A stretch of 55,517 nt of DNA from Victivallales bacterium (GTDB taxonomy: Bacteria; Verrucomicrobiota; Lentisphaeria; Oligosphaerales; Oligosphaeraceae): positions 1 to 55,517 of the forward strand of contig JAFZAB010000148.1 of NCBI GenBank assembly GCA_017548425.1, written 5' to 3'. The position numbers were made by a program, and so were the translations under genes. The notes beneath the pieces were generated by a model that saw nothing but the letters and a program-made list of their open reading frames with translations, made no database searches and had not been told where the DNA came from. Of this stretch, positions 43,258-52,267 are shown one piece after another. Within the stretch, counting starts at the first letter, position 1. The number at the start of each line of letters is the position of its first letter.

Positions 43258-44763
43258 ATGCTTCCGTTCAACAACGAAAAATACCTTCAAGAGCAAACCA
43301 AACACATCATGGAGCGCGTTGGCGCGTCCGGACAACGGCTGTATCTGGAATTCGGCGGCAAACTCATCGGTGACTTCCATGCCGCGCGCGTCCTGCCCGG
43401 CTTCGATCCAAACGTCAAGATGCAGCTGTTGCAGAATCTCTCCGCCAATGCGGACATCATCATCTGCATCCATGCGGGCGACATCGAACGCAAGAAAATC
43501 CGCGCCGATCTCGGTATCACCTACGACAACGACGCGATGCGTCTCATCGACGATCTCCGCAACCGCAACGTCAACATCGCGGGCGTCGTCATCACACGAT
43601 TCAACGGACAGCCCTCCGCGCTCGAATTCAAACGCCGCCTCGAAAAATACGGCATCGGCGTCTTCCTCCATCGCGAAATCGCGGGCTATCCGGACAATTT
43701 CGACTATATCGTCAGCGAAAACGGTTTCGGAAGCAATCCGTATATACCTGTGAAGCAACCACTTGTCGTTGTCACTGGCCCTGGGCCGAACAGCGGCAAG
43801 ATGGGCACTTGCCTGTCGCAAATTTACCATGAATACCGTCTCGGCAATCAAGCCCATTATGCGAAATTTGAGACGTTCCCCGTTTGGAATCTGCCGTTGA
43901 ACCATCCCGTCAACATCGCCTACGAAGCCGCCACGGCGGATTTGCAGGACGCCAATGCGTTGGACCATTTCCATTATGACGCACATGGCGTCGTCTCCGT
44001 CAACTACAACCGCGATTTGCAGGCCTTCCCGTTGCTTAAGTCGTTGCTGACACGCATCACAGGAAAGGAATGCCCCTACCAGTCGCCGACGGACATGGGC
44101 GTCAACTGCATCGCCTCCGGAATCGAAAACGACGACGATGTCAGCGAAGCCTCCCGGCTGGAAATCGAACGGCGTTACTTCCGCATCAAGGCGGACTACA
44201 TGCTCGGCCGCGCCGAAGAGAGCACCTTCAACCGCATCGTCGAAATCATCGGCAAATCGAAGGTCGATCCCGAACAGCGCGACGTCGTCGTCGCGGCCCG
44301 CAAAGCCGCGGAGCAAGCCGCCGAACGCGACAAAGACGAACGCGGCATCCATTGCGGCGCCGCCATCAAATTGCACGACGGCACCATCATCACCGGCAAG
44401 AATTCGTCGCTCATGCATGCTGCCGCCGCCATGTTCCTCAACGCCGCCAAGCATCTGGCGGGCATTGCGGACAGCCAGCATCTGCTTCTGCCGGACATTC
44501 TGGAAGCCGTCGCCAACTTCAAGGCGGGCCTCGGTTCTCTCCGCCAATCCAGCCTGAATCTGTCCGAAACGCTGGTCACGCTGGTCGCATCCAGCAACCG
44601 CGACAAATATGCGCAGGATGCCATCGGCTGCATGACGCAATTCCAGCAGTGCGACATGCATCTCTCCCACATCCCCAGCACGGGCGACGAAGACGGCCTC
44701 CGCCGCCTCGGCATCAACTACACCTACGATCCCGTAAAAGCCACGAAGAATTTGTTTAAGTGA
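43258..44763 (+). CDS. DUF1846 family protein
   Basis: 501 residues, the normal length for this family. Recognised by LYLEFGGKLIGDFHAARVLPGF, IICIHAGDIERKKIRADLGIT, VVTGPGPNSGKMGTCLSQIYHE (nucleotide-binding-like loop) and TDMGVNCIASGI. Structures of the family show a P-loop-like fold, but its reaction is not established. AAGGAT before the ATG, and a perfect TTGACA -35 at 43193 with a weak -10. Monocistronic. Confidence 0.93.
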   Translation: MLPFNNEKYLQEQTKHIMERVGASGQRLYLEFGGKLIGDFHAARVLPGFDPNVKMQLLQNLSANADIIICIHAGDIERKKIRADLGITYDNDAMRLIDDLRNRNVNIAGVVITRFNGQPSALEFKRRLEKYGIGVFLHREIAGYPDNFDYIVSENGFGSNPYIPVKQPLVVVTGPGPNSGKMGTCLSQIYHEYRLGNQAHYAKFETFPVWNLPLNHPVNIAYEAATADLQDANALDHFHYDAHGVVSVNYNRDLQAFPLLKSLLTRITGKECPYQSPTDMGVNCIASGIENDDDVSEASRLEIERRYFRIKADYMLGRAEESTFNRIVEIIGKSKVDPEQRDVVVAARKAAEQAAERDKDERGIHCGAAIKLHDGTIITGKNSSLMHAAAAMFLNAAKHLAGIADSQHLLLPDILEAVANFKAGLGSLRQSSLNLSETLVTLVASSNRDKYAQDAIGCMTQFQQCDMHLSHIPSTGDEDGLRRLGINYTYDPVKATKNLFK

Positions 44764-44922
44764 GGTGGCGCGGTGCGTCCCGCCTGCGCCGTGGGGGTGG
44801 CGCGGTGCGTCCCGCCTGCGCACATGCCTTTTCCCAACGGCGGGACGCCGATGGGACTTCCTCACCGCAGGCGAGACGCAACGCGGGACCTTCTTCCCGC
44901 AGGCGAGACGCAACGCGGGACC
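44764..44922. repeat. Two direct repeats of 32-bp period followed by their inverted counterparts
   Basis: A 26-bp word (44764-44789 and 44796-44821, identical) contains GCGTCCCGCCTGCGC. A second 25-bp word (44866-44890 and 44898-44922, identical), close to its reverse complement, contains GCAGGCGAGACGCAACGC. Both pairs are spaced 32 bp. The middle holds GGCGGGACGCCGATGG, the same family as at 3939. Fills the spacer between DUF1846 and the prepilin terminator. Confidence 0.88.
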
Positions 44923-44928
44923 ATAAAA

Positions 44929-44961
44929 AAACGCCTCGGCGATGTTGTCGCCGAGGCGTTT
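44929..44961 (-). terminator. Rho-independent terminator of the prepilin gene
   Basis: Perfect 14-bp stem AAACGCCTCGGCGA / TCGCCGAGGCGTTT with a 5-nt loop. On the minus strand it is followed by a run of U, 20 bases after the prepilin stop. Also readable as a weaker terminator on the plus strand. Confidence 0.92.
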
Positions 44962-44981
44962 GTCAATTTATCACCAGCAGA

Positions 44982-45653
44982 TTACTGGTGGAGCATCGGA
45001 TTCTGGTAGAGGTCATTGGAACCGAAATCGCGCGTCGTCAAACCGGCGAAACGGCGGCCTTCGCAGTGGCCGTCCAAGAAGACCATGTTGTTCGCGTTGC
45101 CGTTGTGAACGGACTGAATACGGTTCCAGAGGGAGCCCTGGCCGTTGGAGTCGCCGCCCCAGTCCCACATGTTGTTGTTGTAGCCGTAGTTGTCGATATG
45201 GGAGATGATCTGCGACGGAGCCTTGTAGTAGGACTCGTTGACGCGCTTCTGATAGGTACGGGCATTGCCGTCCGATCCGCCATTGCCGATACCGACGATC
45301 GTGCCGTAACCGAAATTAGTCCAGGCAGTGTTACGACCAGCGCAGCCATACAGAATCTTTTTGTCGCCGACATACGGATAAATGAAGCAGAAGGATGCCC
45401 ACTGGCCTTCGCCGGTCGCCGCCTTCAGATCCGTATAAAGGCTCGCATTGGACGTGTACATCAGATAGTCGTCATTGTCATCCGCATACATACGGGCGGC
45501 CGTGCCGATCTGCTTCAGGCAGGATGTGCAGGAGATCTGGCGGGCCTTTTCACGGGCCTTCGCCAACGCGGGCAGCAGCATGGCGGCCAAAATCGCGATA
45601 ATCGCGATGACGACCAACAGTTCGATCAATGTGAAACTCAAGATTTTTTTCAT
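44982..45653 (-). CDS. DUF1559-type prepilin-like protein (type II pseudopilin)
   Basis: N-terminus [20 protein letters not shown]: short basic leader, then the FTLIE methylation/cleavage motif and a hydrophobic helix, continuing [14 protein letters not shown]. The C-terminus has the H-x9-DG motif ([13 protein letters not shown]), a marker of Planctomycetes, Verrucomicrobia and Lentisphaerae, which carry dozens of such genes. Probably exported through a type II secretion or pilus-like machine. It has its own promoter and terminator, so it is a single-gene unit likely expressed at a high level. CTSC provides a possible disulfide. Confidence 0.95.
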   Translation of the reverse strand: MKKILSFTLIELLVVIAIIAILAAMLLPALAKAREKARQISCTSCLKQIGTAARMYADDNDDYLMYTSNASLYTDLKAATGEGQWASFCFIYPYVGDKKILYGCAGRNTAWTNFGYGTIVGIGNGGSDGNARTYQKRVNESYYKAPSQIISHIDNYGYNNNMWDWGGDSNGQGSLWNRIQSVHNGNANNMVFLDGHCEGRRFAGLTTRDFGSNDLYQNPMLHQ

Positions 45654-45708
45654 GTTTGGTTCCTTCTTTTTTTGTGATTTATTGGGAAAATAACTTTAAT
45701 TTTTTATT

Positions 45709-45736
45709 AAAATATTAAGGTAGATAAAAAAGTCAA
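45709..45736 (-). promoter_or_regulatory. Promoter of the prepilin gene
   Basis: Minus strand TTGACT (45736-45731), a 16-bp spacer, TATTTT (45714-45709), in a very AT-rich region about 55 bases before the ATG; AAGGAA serves as the ribosome binding site. Confidence 0.5.
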
Positions 45737-45766
45737 ATGAAAAATTAAAAAAATGTAATTGTTTTT

Positions 45767-45798
45767 CTAGAAAGCTAGAATTCTAGGAGGCTAGAAAA
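45767..45798. repeat. Octamer array CTAGNNNN
   Basis: CTAG at 45767, 45775, 45783 and 45791: four units with exact 8-bp period, immediately downstream (minus strand) of the URO-D-like gene stop. Same design as 13651-13706. Confidence 0.85.
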
Positions 45799-45799
45799 A

Positions 45800-46873
45800 T
45801 TAATAAGTTCCTAATTTGAGGCCGTAATCCACGAAGAAGCGGTAGGAATCGTAGTTTGTCGATTCTGGAACCGAATGGTCCGTGTGGAGGATGAAACCGT
45901 AGTTCTGCTTCACAAACGGAATCTTCGAATCCAGTTCGCGGCGGATGCCGTCAATATCGTTGCTCGCAACGGGGCGGACATCCAGTCCGCCCATCAGCGC
46001 GATCTTCTCGCCATATTCCTTATATATACGGAGCAGATCCATGCCAGCCTTTACTTCCATGGCTTCCAGGCAGTCGATGCCCGCTTCGATCATGCCAGGC
46101 AGCAACGGTTCAATGAAGCCGCAGGAATGCATGATGACTTTCAGTCCGAGGCCGTGGCAGTAGTCGATGATTTTCTTGTGGCCGGGCAGGAGAAGTTCGC
46201 GATACATCTCAGGGCTCATGAACGGATGTTGGCGGAAGCCCATGTCTTCATACAGCCAAATGCCATCCGGCTTGCCTTCCTCCGCGAAGAGAATTTCCAT
46301 CAGATTGATGTTCAAATCCGCGTAGGTGTTCGACATGTCGATGATCCATTCCGGCTCCATGGCCATGCCGATCAGCATGTTTTCATGGCCCGCAATGGGA
46401 TGCATGTTTTCAAACGTCGGCACGCCGGACCAGCAGAAGAAACGGCCTTTCTCCTTACAATGGGCCTTCCGCTGGCGGTAACCATTGAAGTTGATGCGGC
46501 GACGATCTGGCGTAAGGAACGGTTTTCCAAGACGTTCCCAATCCGCCTTGTCGCTGATTTCATAGCCAAGATGTTCCGGCGTACTGGCGTGTTTCTTATG
46601 CGTGCGAAGCTTCGCATGATTGCGATTGAGGACGAGACGCGTGTCTTCATCCTCCTCCAACACGATGTCCTTTTCGTCCGGATGGAGCGTGTAGTCGAAC
46701 GTCCACAGCGTGTCCATGTCCATGTTGAAATGGTCGATGACGGATTCGCCCTGCTTCATCTTGCCTTCGGCAACCCAATGCGGGACGGTCAGCCCCCAGA
46801 ACTCCTCCGAGACGGCGATGCGATCCACGCTCTGGTGGTTCAGCTGTCTGGTCATCCGTTCAATGCCGTTCAT
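45800..46873 (-). CDS. Uroporphyrinogen decarboxylase-like protein (URO-D/MtbA superfamily)
   Basis: 357-residue TIM barrel: FWCWSGVPTFENMH-like segment, DGIWLYEDMGFRQHPFMSPEMYRELLLPGHKKI, VIMHSCGFIEPLLPGMIEAGIDCLEAMEVKAG and ALMGGLDVRP are the superfamily signatures, with the His-x-Cys of HSCG that binds zinc in the methyltransferase branch. True HemE motifs are lacking, so it is more likely a corrinoid-type methyltransferase or a lineage-specific relative, which Lentisphaerae have in many copies. AGGAGATAG precedes the ATG. Confidence 0.85.
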   Translation of the reverse strand: MNGIERMTRQLNHQSVDRIAVSEEFWGLTVPHWVAEGKMKQGESVIDHFNMDMDTLWTFDYTLHPDEKDIVLEEDEDTRLVLNRNHAKLRTHKKHASTPEHLGYEISDKADWERLGKPFLTPDRRRINFNGYRQRKAHCKEKGRFFCWSGVPTFENMHPIAGHENMLIGMAMEPEWIIDMSNTYADLNINLMEILFAEEGKPDGIWLYEDMGFRQHPFMSPEMYRELLLPGHKKIIDYCHGLGLKVIMHSCGFIEPLLPGMIEAGIDCLEAMEVKAGMDLLRIYKEYGEKIALMGGLDVRPVASNDIDGIRRELDSKIPFVKQNYGFILHTDHSVPESTNYDSYRFFVDYGLKLGTY

Positions 46874-46903
46874 GGACTATCTCCTGTATCGCCCTTTTAT
46901 TTC

Positions 46904-46982
46904 CCGTGGGCTGCGCACTCTTCGAGTGCTTGCCCACGGCTACGTAAAGTCACGCCCTTCGGGCGGATGCCGCTACGCGGCA
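46904..46982. repeat. Three consecutive hairpins between secA and the URO-D-like gene
   Basis: CCGTGGGC (46904-46911) pairs with GCCCACGG (46932-46939), enclosing GCACTC-TTC-GAGTGC. Then CGCCC-TTC-GGGCG (46953-46965) and TGCCGC-TAC-GCGGCA (46968-46982). REP-like in character; may protect or end the secA mRNA. No U-run. Confidence 0.6.
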
Positions 46983-47023
46983 GAAAAATCTTCGCTCTTG
47001 AAAACTTTTGAGAGTTCCGTGTT

Positions 47024-47044
47024 CCCACTACCCACTACTCACTC
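47024..47044. repeat. Short heptamer array CCCACTA
   Basis: Two identical 7-bp units plus a diverged one (CTCACTC), 20 bp downstream of the secA stop. Same 7-bp design as the other arrays. Confidence 0.65.
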
Positions 47045-47064
47045 AGCTCCGCGAAACGGCTGGT

Positions 47065-50007
47065 TTACCGACCGCAGCACTGCTTGTACTTCTTGCCGCT
47101 GCCGCATGGGCATGGATCGTTGCGGCCGACTTTCGGCGTCTGGCGGCGGACGGTGATGCTCGCCTGCGTGGGAGCCGTCGAAATTTCGGACTCGGAGGTT
47201 CCGCCGAACTGGTCGAGACTCTGATGGACTTCCTGCGTGTTTTCCGTTCTGCGCGGTGTCTCCTGCTGCGCAATCTGCGTCTGCAACGTGAAGCGGAAGA
47301 CATCCTGGCAGATCTTGCTCTTGATCTGCTCCATCAAGCCGTCGAACACTTTATAGGCCTCCGCCTTGAATTCGACGAGCGGATCGCGCTGTCCGTAGGA
47401 GCGCAGCGACACGCTCTGCCGCAACGAATCGATCGTGTACAGGTGATCCTGATAGAGGTCGTCAATGGCGGTCAGCATGATGTAGCGTTCGACGAACGCA
47501 ATGGCGTCCGCACCTTCTGACGCCTCCTTCTGGGCGAAGGCGGCTTCGATGCGGGACATGATGGCCTTCGAGCATTCTTCCGAATTCGCGTACTGCGTCG
47601 CGAAGAGATCTGGCGGGAAACCAATCGGGAACGTGCGGATAAGCCACGCCTTAACATCCGTGAAATCAACGGGTTCGCGTTTGATGCGGGATGCGTAGGC
47701 CGCTTCCACATGATCGCAGATCGCCGTATAGACGTAGTCCAGAACGAGATCTTTCGGATTGTCCGTCGTCAAAATCTGTTTGCGCAGTTCGTAAATCGTC
47801 GCGCGCTGCTTGTTGACGACATCGTCGTATTCCAACGTGCGTTTACGAATGGCGAAATGTTGCTGTTCGACGCGGCGCTGCGCGTTTTCAATCGTTCTGT
47901 TGAGCAGCGGATGTTCGAGTTCTTCGCCTTCCTGCAGGCCAAGCTTCTCCATGATGCCGGAGATGCGGTCCGAACCGAACAGTCGCATCAGATTGTCTTC
48001 CAATGAAATATAGAAACGAGACGAGCCCGGGTCGCCCTGACGTGCGCAACGGCCGCGCAACTGGCGGTCGATTCGCCGCGAGTCATGGCGTTCTGAACCG
48101 ATGACATGCAGGCCGCCGACTTCCTTCACGCCCGGTCCGAGCTTGATATCCGTACCACGGCCGGCCATGTTCGTCGCGATCGTCACGGCGCCCAACTGGC
48201 CTGCCCGCGCCACGATCTCCGCTTCACTTTCATGATGCTTCGCGTTCAAGACGTTATGGGCGATCCGCTGACGCTGCAACATGCGGCTCAGCAGTTCGGA
48301 AACTTCGACGGAAATCGTACCGACCAGAACAGGCTGCCCTTTCTGGTTGCATTCCGTGATCTCTTCCACGATCGCTTTGTACTTCTCGCGCTGCGTCTTA
48401 TAGACGCGGTCGTTGAAATCTTTGCGCAGGCATGGACGGTTCGTCGGAACCACCACGACATCAAGATTATAGATGCTCTTGAATTCGTTCGCTTCCGTTT
48501 CGGCCGTACCCGTCATGCCGGCCAGTTTCTCATACATGCGGAAGTAGTTCTGAATCGTGATGGAGGCCAACGTCTGCGTCTCGCGTTCGATCTGCACATC
48601 TTCCTTGGCTTCAAGAGCTTGGTGCAAACCTTCGGAGAAACGGCGGCCTGGCTGCGGACGGCCTGTGAACTCATCGACGATGATGACTTTGTTGTCCTGC
48701 ACGACGTAATGGACATCGATTTCGAACAAACAGTAGGCGCGCAGCAACTGCGAAATATTCTGGATGACTTCCGACTTTTCATCGAAATCGTCCTGCGCCT
48801 TGCGGCGTTTTTCAATCTTCTGATTGTCGTCCAACGTGTCGTCCGCATCGATTTCGGAGAAAATCGCAGGCAAGTCCGGAATGACGAATGCGTCCTTTTC
48901 GCCCGGACGGAGGAATTCGCGGCCCATAGCGGAAAGATCGGCCTCATGGCTCTTTTCGTCGATGGCGAAATACATCGTGTCTTTCACCTTCTGCAGGAGG
49001 CCGCGATTGTTGTCGCTATGGAATTCCAAATCCTTTTTATCCAATGCTTTGCGGATGGAGGCGTCTTCCATGAGGCGCATCAACTGCTTATGTTTCGGCA
49101 TGCCCAGCTGGACCTTCGCCAGCAGCGTGTAGGCTTCATCCTCTTCTTCTTCCGTATGGTCGGGCTTGTCCAGAATGTTTTTCGCCTGCTGAACCCAGTC
49201 ACTCATGAGTTTCATCTGACGGCGGTACAATTCCGCGACGGACGGTTTCAGTTTGTCGTACATGTGCGTCGATTCCTTCGCGGGTCCCGCGATAATCAAC
49301 GGCGTACGGGCTTCATCAATCAAAATACTGTCGATTTCATCGACGATCGCGTAGTAGTAATCGCGTTGAACGAGCTCCTCCTTGCGGGTGGCCATGCCCA
49401 TGTCACGCAGATAGTCGAAACCAAATTCGCTGTTCGTGCCGTAGGTGACGTCGCAATTGTACTGTTCGCGGCGTTGGTCCGAATTCATGCTGTTCTGAAT
49501 ACAACCGACCGTGATGCCGAGCCATTTGAGCACATGGCCCATCCATTCCGAGTCACGTCGCGCCAAATAGTCGTTGACGGTGACGAGCTGGACGTTGCGG
49601 CCTGTCAGCGCGTTCAGATACAGCGGCATGACGGCGACGAGCGTCTTACCTTCACCAGTCGCCATTTCAGCGATGTTGTTCTGGTGCAAGGCGATAGCGC
49701 CGATGAGCTGCACGTCGAACGGAATCATGTCCCACGTCAGAATATGGCCGGTGACTTCCACCTGCGTGCCCATCAGACGGCGGCAGGCGTCTTTCACGAC
49801 GGCATACGCTTCGCAGAGGATGTCATCCGTCGTCTCGCCTTTTTTCAGACGTTCCTTGAACTCAGGCGTCTTGGCCTGTAGCTGTTCATCCGTCAGCGAC
49901 TGGTATTCTTCATACAGCTGGTTGATGCGCGTAACGTAAGGCTGAATTTTCTTCAGCACTCGCGCATTGCGGCTGCCAAAAATTTTCTTTGTGATCCAAG
50001 CTAGCAT
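47065..50007 (-). CDS. secA: Preprotein translocase subunit SecA
   Basis: ATPase motor of the Sec export channel. [14 protein letters not shown] is Walker [17 protein letters not shown] is Walker [13 protein letters not shown] and [26 protein letters not shown] are helicase motifs V and VI. The C-terminal [16 protein letters not shown] is the zinc-binding SEC-C tail for SecB or ribosome contact. At 980 residues it is longer than the 901 of E. coli because of inserts near residue 260-400. AAGGAA lies 13 bases from the ATG, and a 15-bp stem hairpin lies just upstream. Confidence 0.98.
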   Translation of the reverse strand: MLAWITKKIFGSRNARVLKKIQPYVTRINQLYEEYQSLTDEQLQAKTPEFKERLKKGETTDDILCEAYAVVKDACRRLMGTQVEVTGHILTWDMIPFDVQLIGAIALHQNNIAEMATGEGKTLVAVMPLYLNALTGRNVQLVTVNDYLARRDSEWMGHVLKWLGITVGCIQNSMNSDQRREQYNCDVTYGTNSEFGFDYLRDMGMATRKEELVQRDYYYAIVDEIDSILIDEARTPLIIAGPAKESTHMYDKLKPSVAELYRRQMKLMSDWVQQAKNILDKPDHTEEEEDEAYTLLAKVQLGMPKHKQLMRLMEDASIRKALDKKDLEFHSDNNRGLLQKVKDTMYFAIDEKSHEADLSAMGREFLRPGEKDAFVIPDLPAIFSEIDADDTLDDNQKIEKRRKAQDDFDEKSEVIQNISQLLRAYCLFEIDVHYVVQDNKVIIVDEFTGRPQPGRRFSEGLHQALEAKEDVQIERETQTLASITIQNYFRMYEKLAGMTGTAETEANEFKSIYNLDVVVVPTNRPCLRKDFNDRVYKTQREKYKAIVEEITECNQKGQPVLVGTISVEVSELLSRMLQRQRIAHNVLNAKHHESEAEIVARAGQLGAVTIATNMAGRGTDIKLGPGVKEVGGLHVIGSERHDSRRIDRQLRGRCARQGDPGSSRFYISLEDNLMRLFGSDRISGIMEKLGLQEGEELEHPLLNRTIENAQRRVEQQHFAIRKRTLEYDDVVNKQRATIYELRKQILTTDNPKDLVLDYVYTAICDHVEAAYASRIKREPVDFTDVKAWLIRTFPIGFPPDLFATQYANSEECSKAIMSRIEAAFAQKEASEGADAIAFVERYIMLTAIDDLYQDHLYTIDSLRQSVSLRSYGQRDPLVEFKAEAYKVFDGLMEQIKSKICQDVFRFTLQTQIAQQETPRRTENTQEVHQSLDQFGGTSESEISTAPTQASITVRRQTPKVGRNDPCPCGSGKKYKQCCGR

Positions 50008-50030
50008 GTTATATGTTGTTCCTTAAGTTC

Positions 50031-50067
50031 GCTTCTTTCATTGCGTTATGGTCGCAGTGAAAGAAGC
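50031..50067. other. 15-bp inverted repeat upstream of secA
   Basis: GCTTCTTTCATTGCG (50031-50045) pairs with CGCAGTGAAAGAAGC (50053-50067) with one G-U pair and a 7-nt loop. It lies 24 bp before the secA start and after pyrE, both on the minus strand. No U-run, so a leader structure affecting secA expression is as likely as a terminator. Confidence 0.6.
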
Positions 50068-50122
50068 TTCGGATGTTTGTTTTGGCTTTTTTGCGACGGC
50101 GGGACACCGACGCCACACCCGC

Positions 50123-50692
50123 TCATTTCGAGCCGGGCTTGTAGATTGGAATGCCCTGTTTGCACAGCGGGCATTCTGTCGCCTCATACGTCGGTAGCTG
50201 CAATTTCAGCAACGAGACCATCGGGATACCGAAATCGACGTCGCCTGCGGAGCGATCCACCAAAACCGCCACGCCGACGGGATTCGCGCCGTGCTCACGC
50301 ACTAAATCGATCGTCTGCTGGACGCGGCCGCCTTTCGTCACGACGTCTTCCGCCACGAGAACGCGTTCGCCTTCGTGGAAGGAGAAGCCACGGCGCAAGA
50401 CGAGATTCGAATCGTCGTCCTTTTCCGCGAAAACGGCCTTCACGCCCAATGCACGGCCGACTTCCTGTCCGACGATGATGCCGCCGATTGCGGGGCTGAT
50501 GACCGTCTCAATCGACATGTCTTTGAAAGATTCCGCCAACGCCGCGCAGAGTTTCGCCGCGATCAGCGTGTGCTGCAACAGCAACGCCGCTTGGAAGTAG
50601 CTGTCGCTGTGCAGTCCGCTGCGAAGCAGAAAATGACCATGCAGCAATGCTCCGGTATCTTCGAAGTCTCTGATGATTTCACTCTTTTCCAT
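50123..50692 (-). CDS. pyrE: Orotate phosphoribosyltransferase
   Basis: Makes OMP from orotate and PRPP in pyrimidine synthesis. Contains LRSGLHSDSYFQ, VISPAIGGIIVGQEVGRAL, FAEKDD and the PRPP loop VLVAEDVVTKGGRVQQTI. I use ATG 50692 (189 residues); the longer frame to 50824 lacks family sequence. The C-terminus ECPLCKQGIPIYKPGS is a feature of one bacterial OPRT branch. It is upstream of secA on the same strand, 115 bp apart. Confidence 0.94.
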   Translation of the reverse strand: MEKSEIIRDFEDTGALLHGHFLLRSGLHSDSYFQAALLLQHTLIAAKLCAALAESFKDMSIETVISPAIGGIIVGQEVGRALGVKAVFAEKDDDSNLVLRRGFSFHEGERVLVAEDVVTKGGRVQQTIDLVREHGANPVGVAVLVDRSAGDVDFGIPMVSLLKLQLPTYEATECPLCKQGIPIYKPGSK

Positions 50693-50824
50693 GTGTTCCG
50701 TCCATGCGCCTTTTACCAGTTGCGCTATTTTTGTTGTGATTTGGATTTCAGCGATTACGTTATGTGTTGGCGCTTTGCGCCGCGGCCCTTCCCGACCGCC
50801 CAGACTATTTCCGCAAAATGACAA

Positions 50825-50830
50825 TATAAT
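50825..50830 (+). promoter_or_regulatory. TATAAT -10 element before the first TPR gene
   Basis: A perfect TATAAT 28 bases before the ATG, without a good -35. Neither TPR gene has a recognisable Shine-Dalgarno sequence (TATAAAGTAATG and CAAATATTATG), unlike most genes here. Confidence 0.35.
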
Positions 50831-50857
50831 CTTGAATCTCTTTATTTCTATAAAGTA

Positions 50858-52249
50858 ATGAAAATAATACGCTGCAAGTTGCTTGTCTTTTCGCTTCTGA
50901 CACTGTTTTTAGCGATTGGTTCGCTTGTCGCCGCCGAAATAACGGAAGCGGAGGCGGACGCGGCCGTCCGCCAATTATGGCTGGACGGCTATCTCAAAAT
51001 GTCGCGTTCCGCCCAGATGGCCGAACAGGGGAAACTTTTTCCCGCCATGCAAGGCTACAACGAAGCGATGAAACTCTTCGAAACCGTCCATCAACGCTTT
51101 CCAAAATGGAATTCCGTGATGGTCACCTACCACATTTCATCCTGCCGCCTTCGCATCCAACAGCTTGAAAAGACCATACTTCCGGATTTGAGGAAACTTT
51201 CCACGGAAGAATTGCGGACTCGCCTGAAGGAGGAAATCAATCGCAACGCCGCTCTTTCCATGGAGTTGCAGGAAATTCGGCAGGACAGCCGCTATTCCGT
51301 CAACGACACGCGGCTCCACGAACGTGAACTATTGATTTCCGCCCTTCGTCAGCAGATTTCTGATTTGGAGATCAAGCTCAAGCTTGAGCAGACGAAACTC
51401 TCGCGAATGAAAACTGACGAAGATTTCGCCAAGCTTCACAACGAACTTGCCGAACTCGCGTTGGTCAAACAGAAAGACGATGAAAAAATCAATGCCATGA
51501 CGCATGATCTTGACGACGCCAACAAGAAAATCGACGCGTTGGAAAAACAGCTTGCGGAAACGGACAAATGGACGGAGGCGGCACAAACAACGGATGCCGT
51601 CAAAGCTGAAAATGAACAACTTAAACAAATTATCGCGGATCAGCAGAGGAAACTCGCATTCTATCAGGAGAACGTCGCGCTCTTCATACAGAACAAAAAG
51701 GAAATCGACAAGCTTGAACGGATGGCTTTCGAACTCGAAAACAAGAGCGACATCTCCTCCGCCGCGCGATACTGGCATACCATCTCCAACAAGTATCCGG
51801 AAGCGCAGGAGCCCGCCCTCCGCGGCGCCTACTGGTATTGGGCCATCGACGACCATGAAAATTCCAACATGTTGCTGGACCGTTATTTCACGACGACGGG
51901 CCGCAATGCGGACGCCTTGGTTCTCCTCGGCCGAATTTGTCTGGACGAAAAAGACTGGCAGCGCGCTTTGGCATTGACCTCCTGGGCAGCAGTCGCCGCT
52001 CCCGACAACGTCAACGCGCAGTTTTCGCTAGGCGCCGTTTTCTTGTCAGCCGGGCAGGCTTCGCTTGCAAAAGCATGCTTCCGCAAAGCGATCGCAATCG
52101 AGCCGAACCATGGTGAATCGCTGATGGCGCTCGCCATCATCTACGCCACCGTTGAACCACGCAACTTACAGGACGCCAAGGATTTCTATGAAAAAGCCGT
52201 CGCCGCAGGACAACCGCGAGACGAAGCATTCGAGGCCGTCGTCAAATAA
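50858..52249 (+). CDS. Exported coiled-coil/TPR protein, paralogue 1
   Basis: Signal peptide of about 26 residues (LLVFSLLTLFLAIGSLVAA). Residues of about 30-100 form a conserved helical domain (LWLDGYLKMSRSAQM, FETVHQRFPKWNSV) shared with the next gene. About 100-300 is a charged coiled coil (EIKLKLEQTKLSRM, NKKIDALEKQLAET). About 310-463 contains TPR-like helices (DALVLLGRICLDEKDWQRAL, NAQFSLGAVFLSAGQASLAKACFRKAIAIEPNH) ending FYEKAVAAGQPRDEAFEAVVK. Periplasmic scaffold is the likely kind of role; actual function unknown. 18 bp before its paralogue, so one transcript. Confidence 0.82.
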   Translation: MKIIRCKLLVFSLLTLFLAIGSLVAAEITEAEADAAVRQLWLDGYLKMSRSAQMAEQGKLFPAMQGYNEAMKLFETVHQRFPKWNSVMVTYHISSCRLRIQQLEKTILPDLRKLSTEELRTRLKEEINRNAALSMELQEIRQDSRYSVNDTRLHERELLISALRQQISDLEIKLKLEQTKLSRMKTDEDFAKLHNELAELALVKQKDDEKINAMTHDLDDANKKIDALEKQLAETDKWTEAAQTTDAVKAENEQLKQIIADQQRKLAFYQENVALFIQNKKEIDKLERMAFELENKSDISSAARYWHTISNKYPEAQEPALRGAYWYWAIDDHENSNMLLDRYFTTTGRNADALVLLGRICLDEKDWQRALALTSWAAVAAPDNVNAQFSLGAVFLSAGQASLAKACFRKAIAIEPNHGESLMALAIIYATVEPRNLQDAKDFYEKAVAAGQPRDEAFEAVVK

Positions 52250-52267
52250 CCTGTTTTAACAAATATT

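Noticed and set aside
43240..44913. 557-codon frame antisense to the DUF1846 gene
   Set aside because: Composition (Arg/Val/Ala/Asp-rich, low-complexity) is that of a complement-strand shadow; DUF1846 motifs lie on the other strand.
44760..45677. 305-codon frame opposite the prepilin gene
   Set aside because: Runs through the 32-bp repeat block and the prepilin terminator and shows no family motif.
45875..47011. 378-codon frame antisense to the URO-D-like gene
   Set aside because: Shadow frame; ends in the hairpin spacer and lacks a start signal.
11845..47044. CRISPR arrays among the tandem repeats
   Set aside because: Units are 7-9 bp (or two copies at 32 bp), with no separate spacers and no cas genes.
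48106..49881. 591-codon open frame on the plus strand antisense to secA
   Set aside because: It mirrors secA codon structure, has no recognisable domain and no ribosome binding site; secA is beyond doubt.
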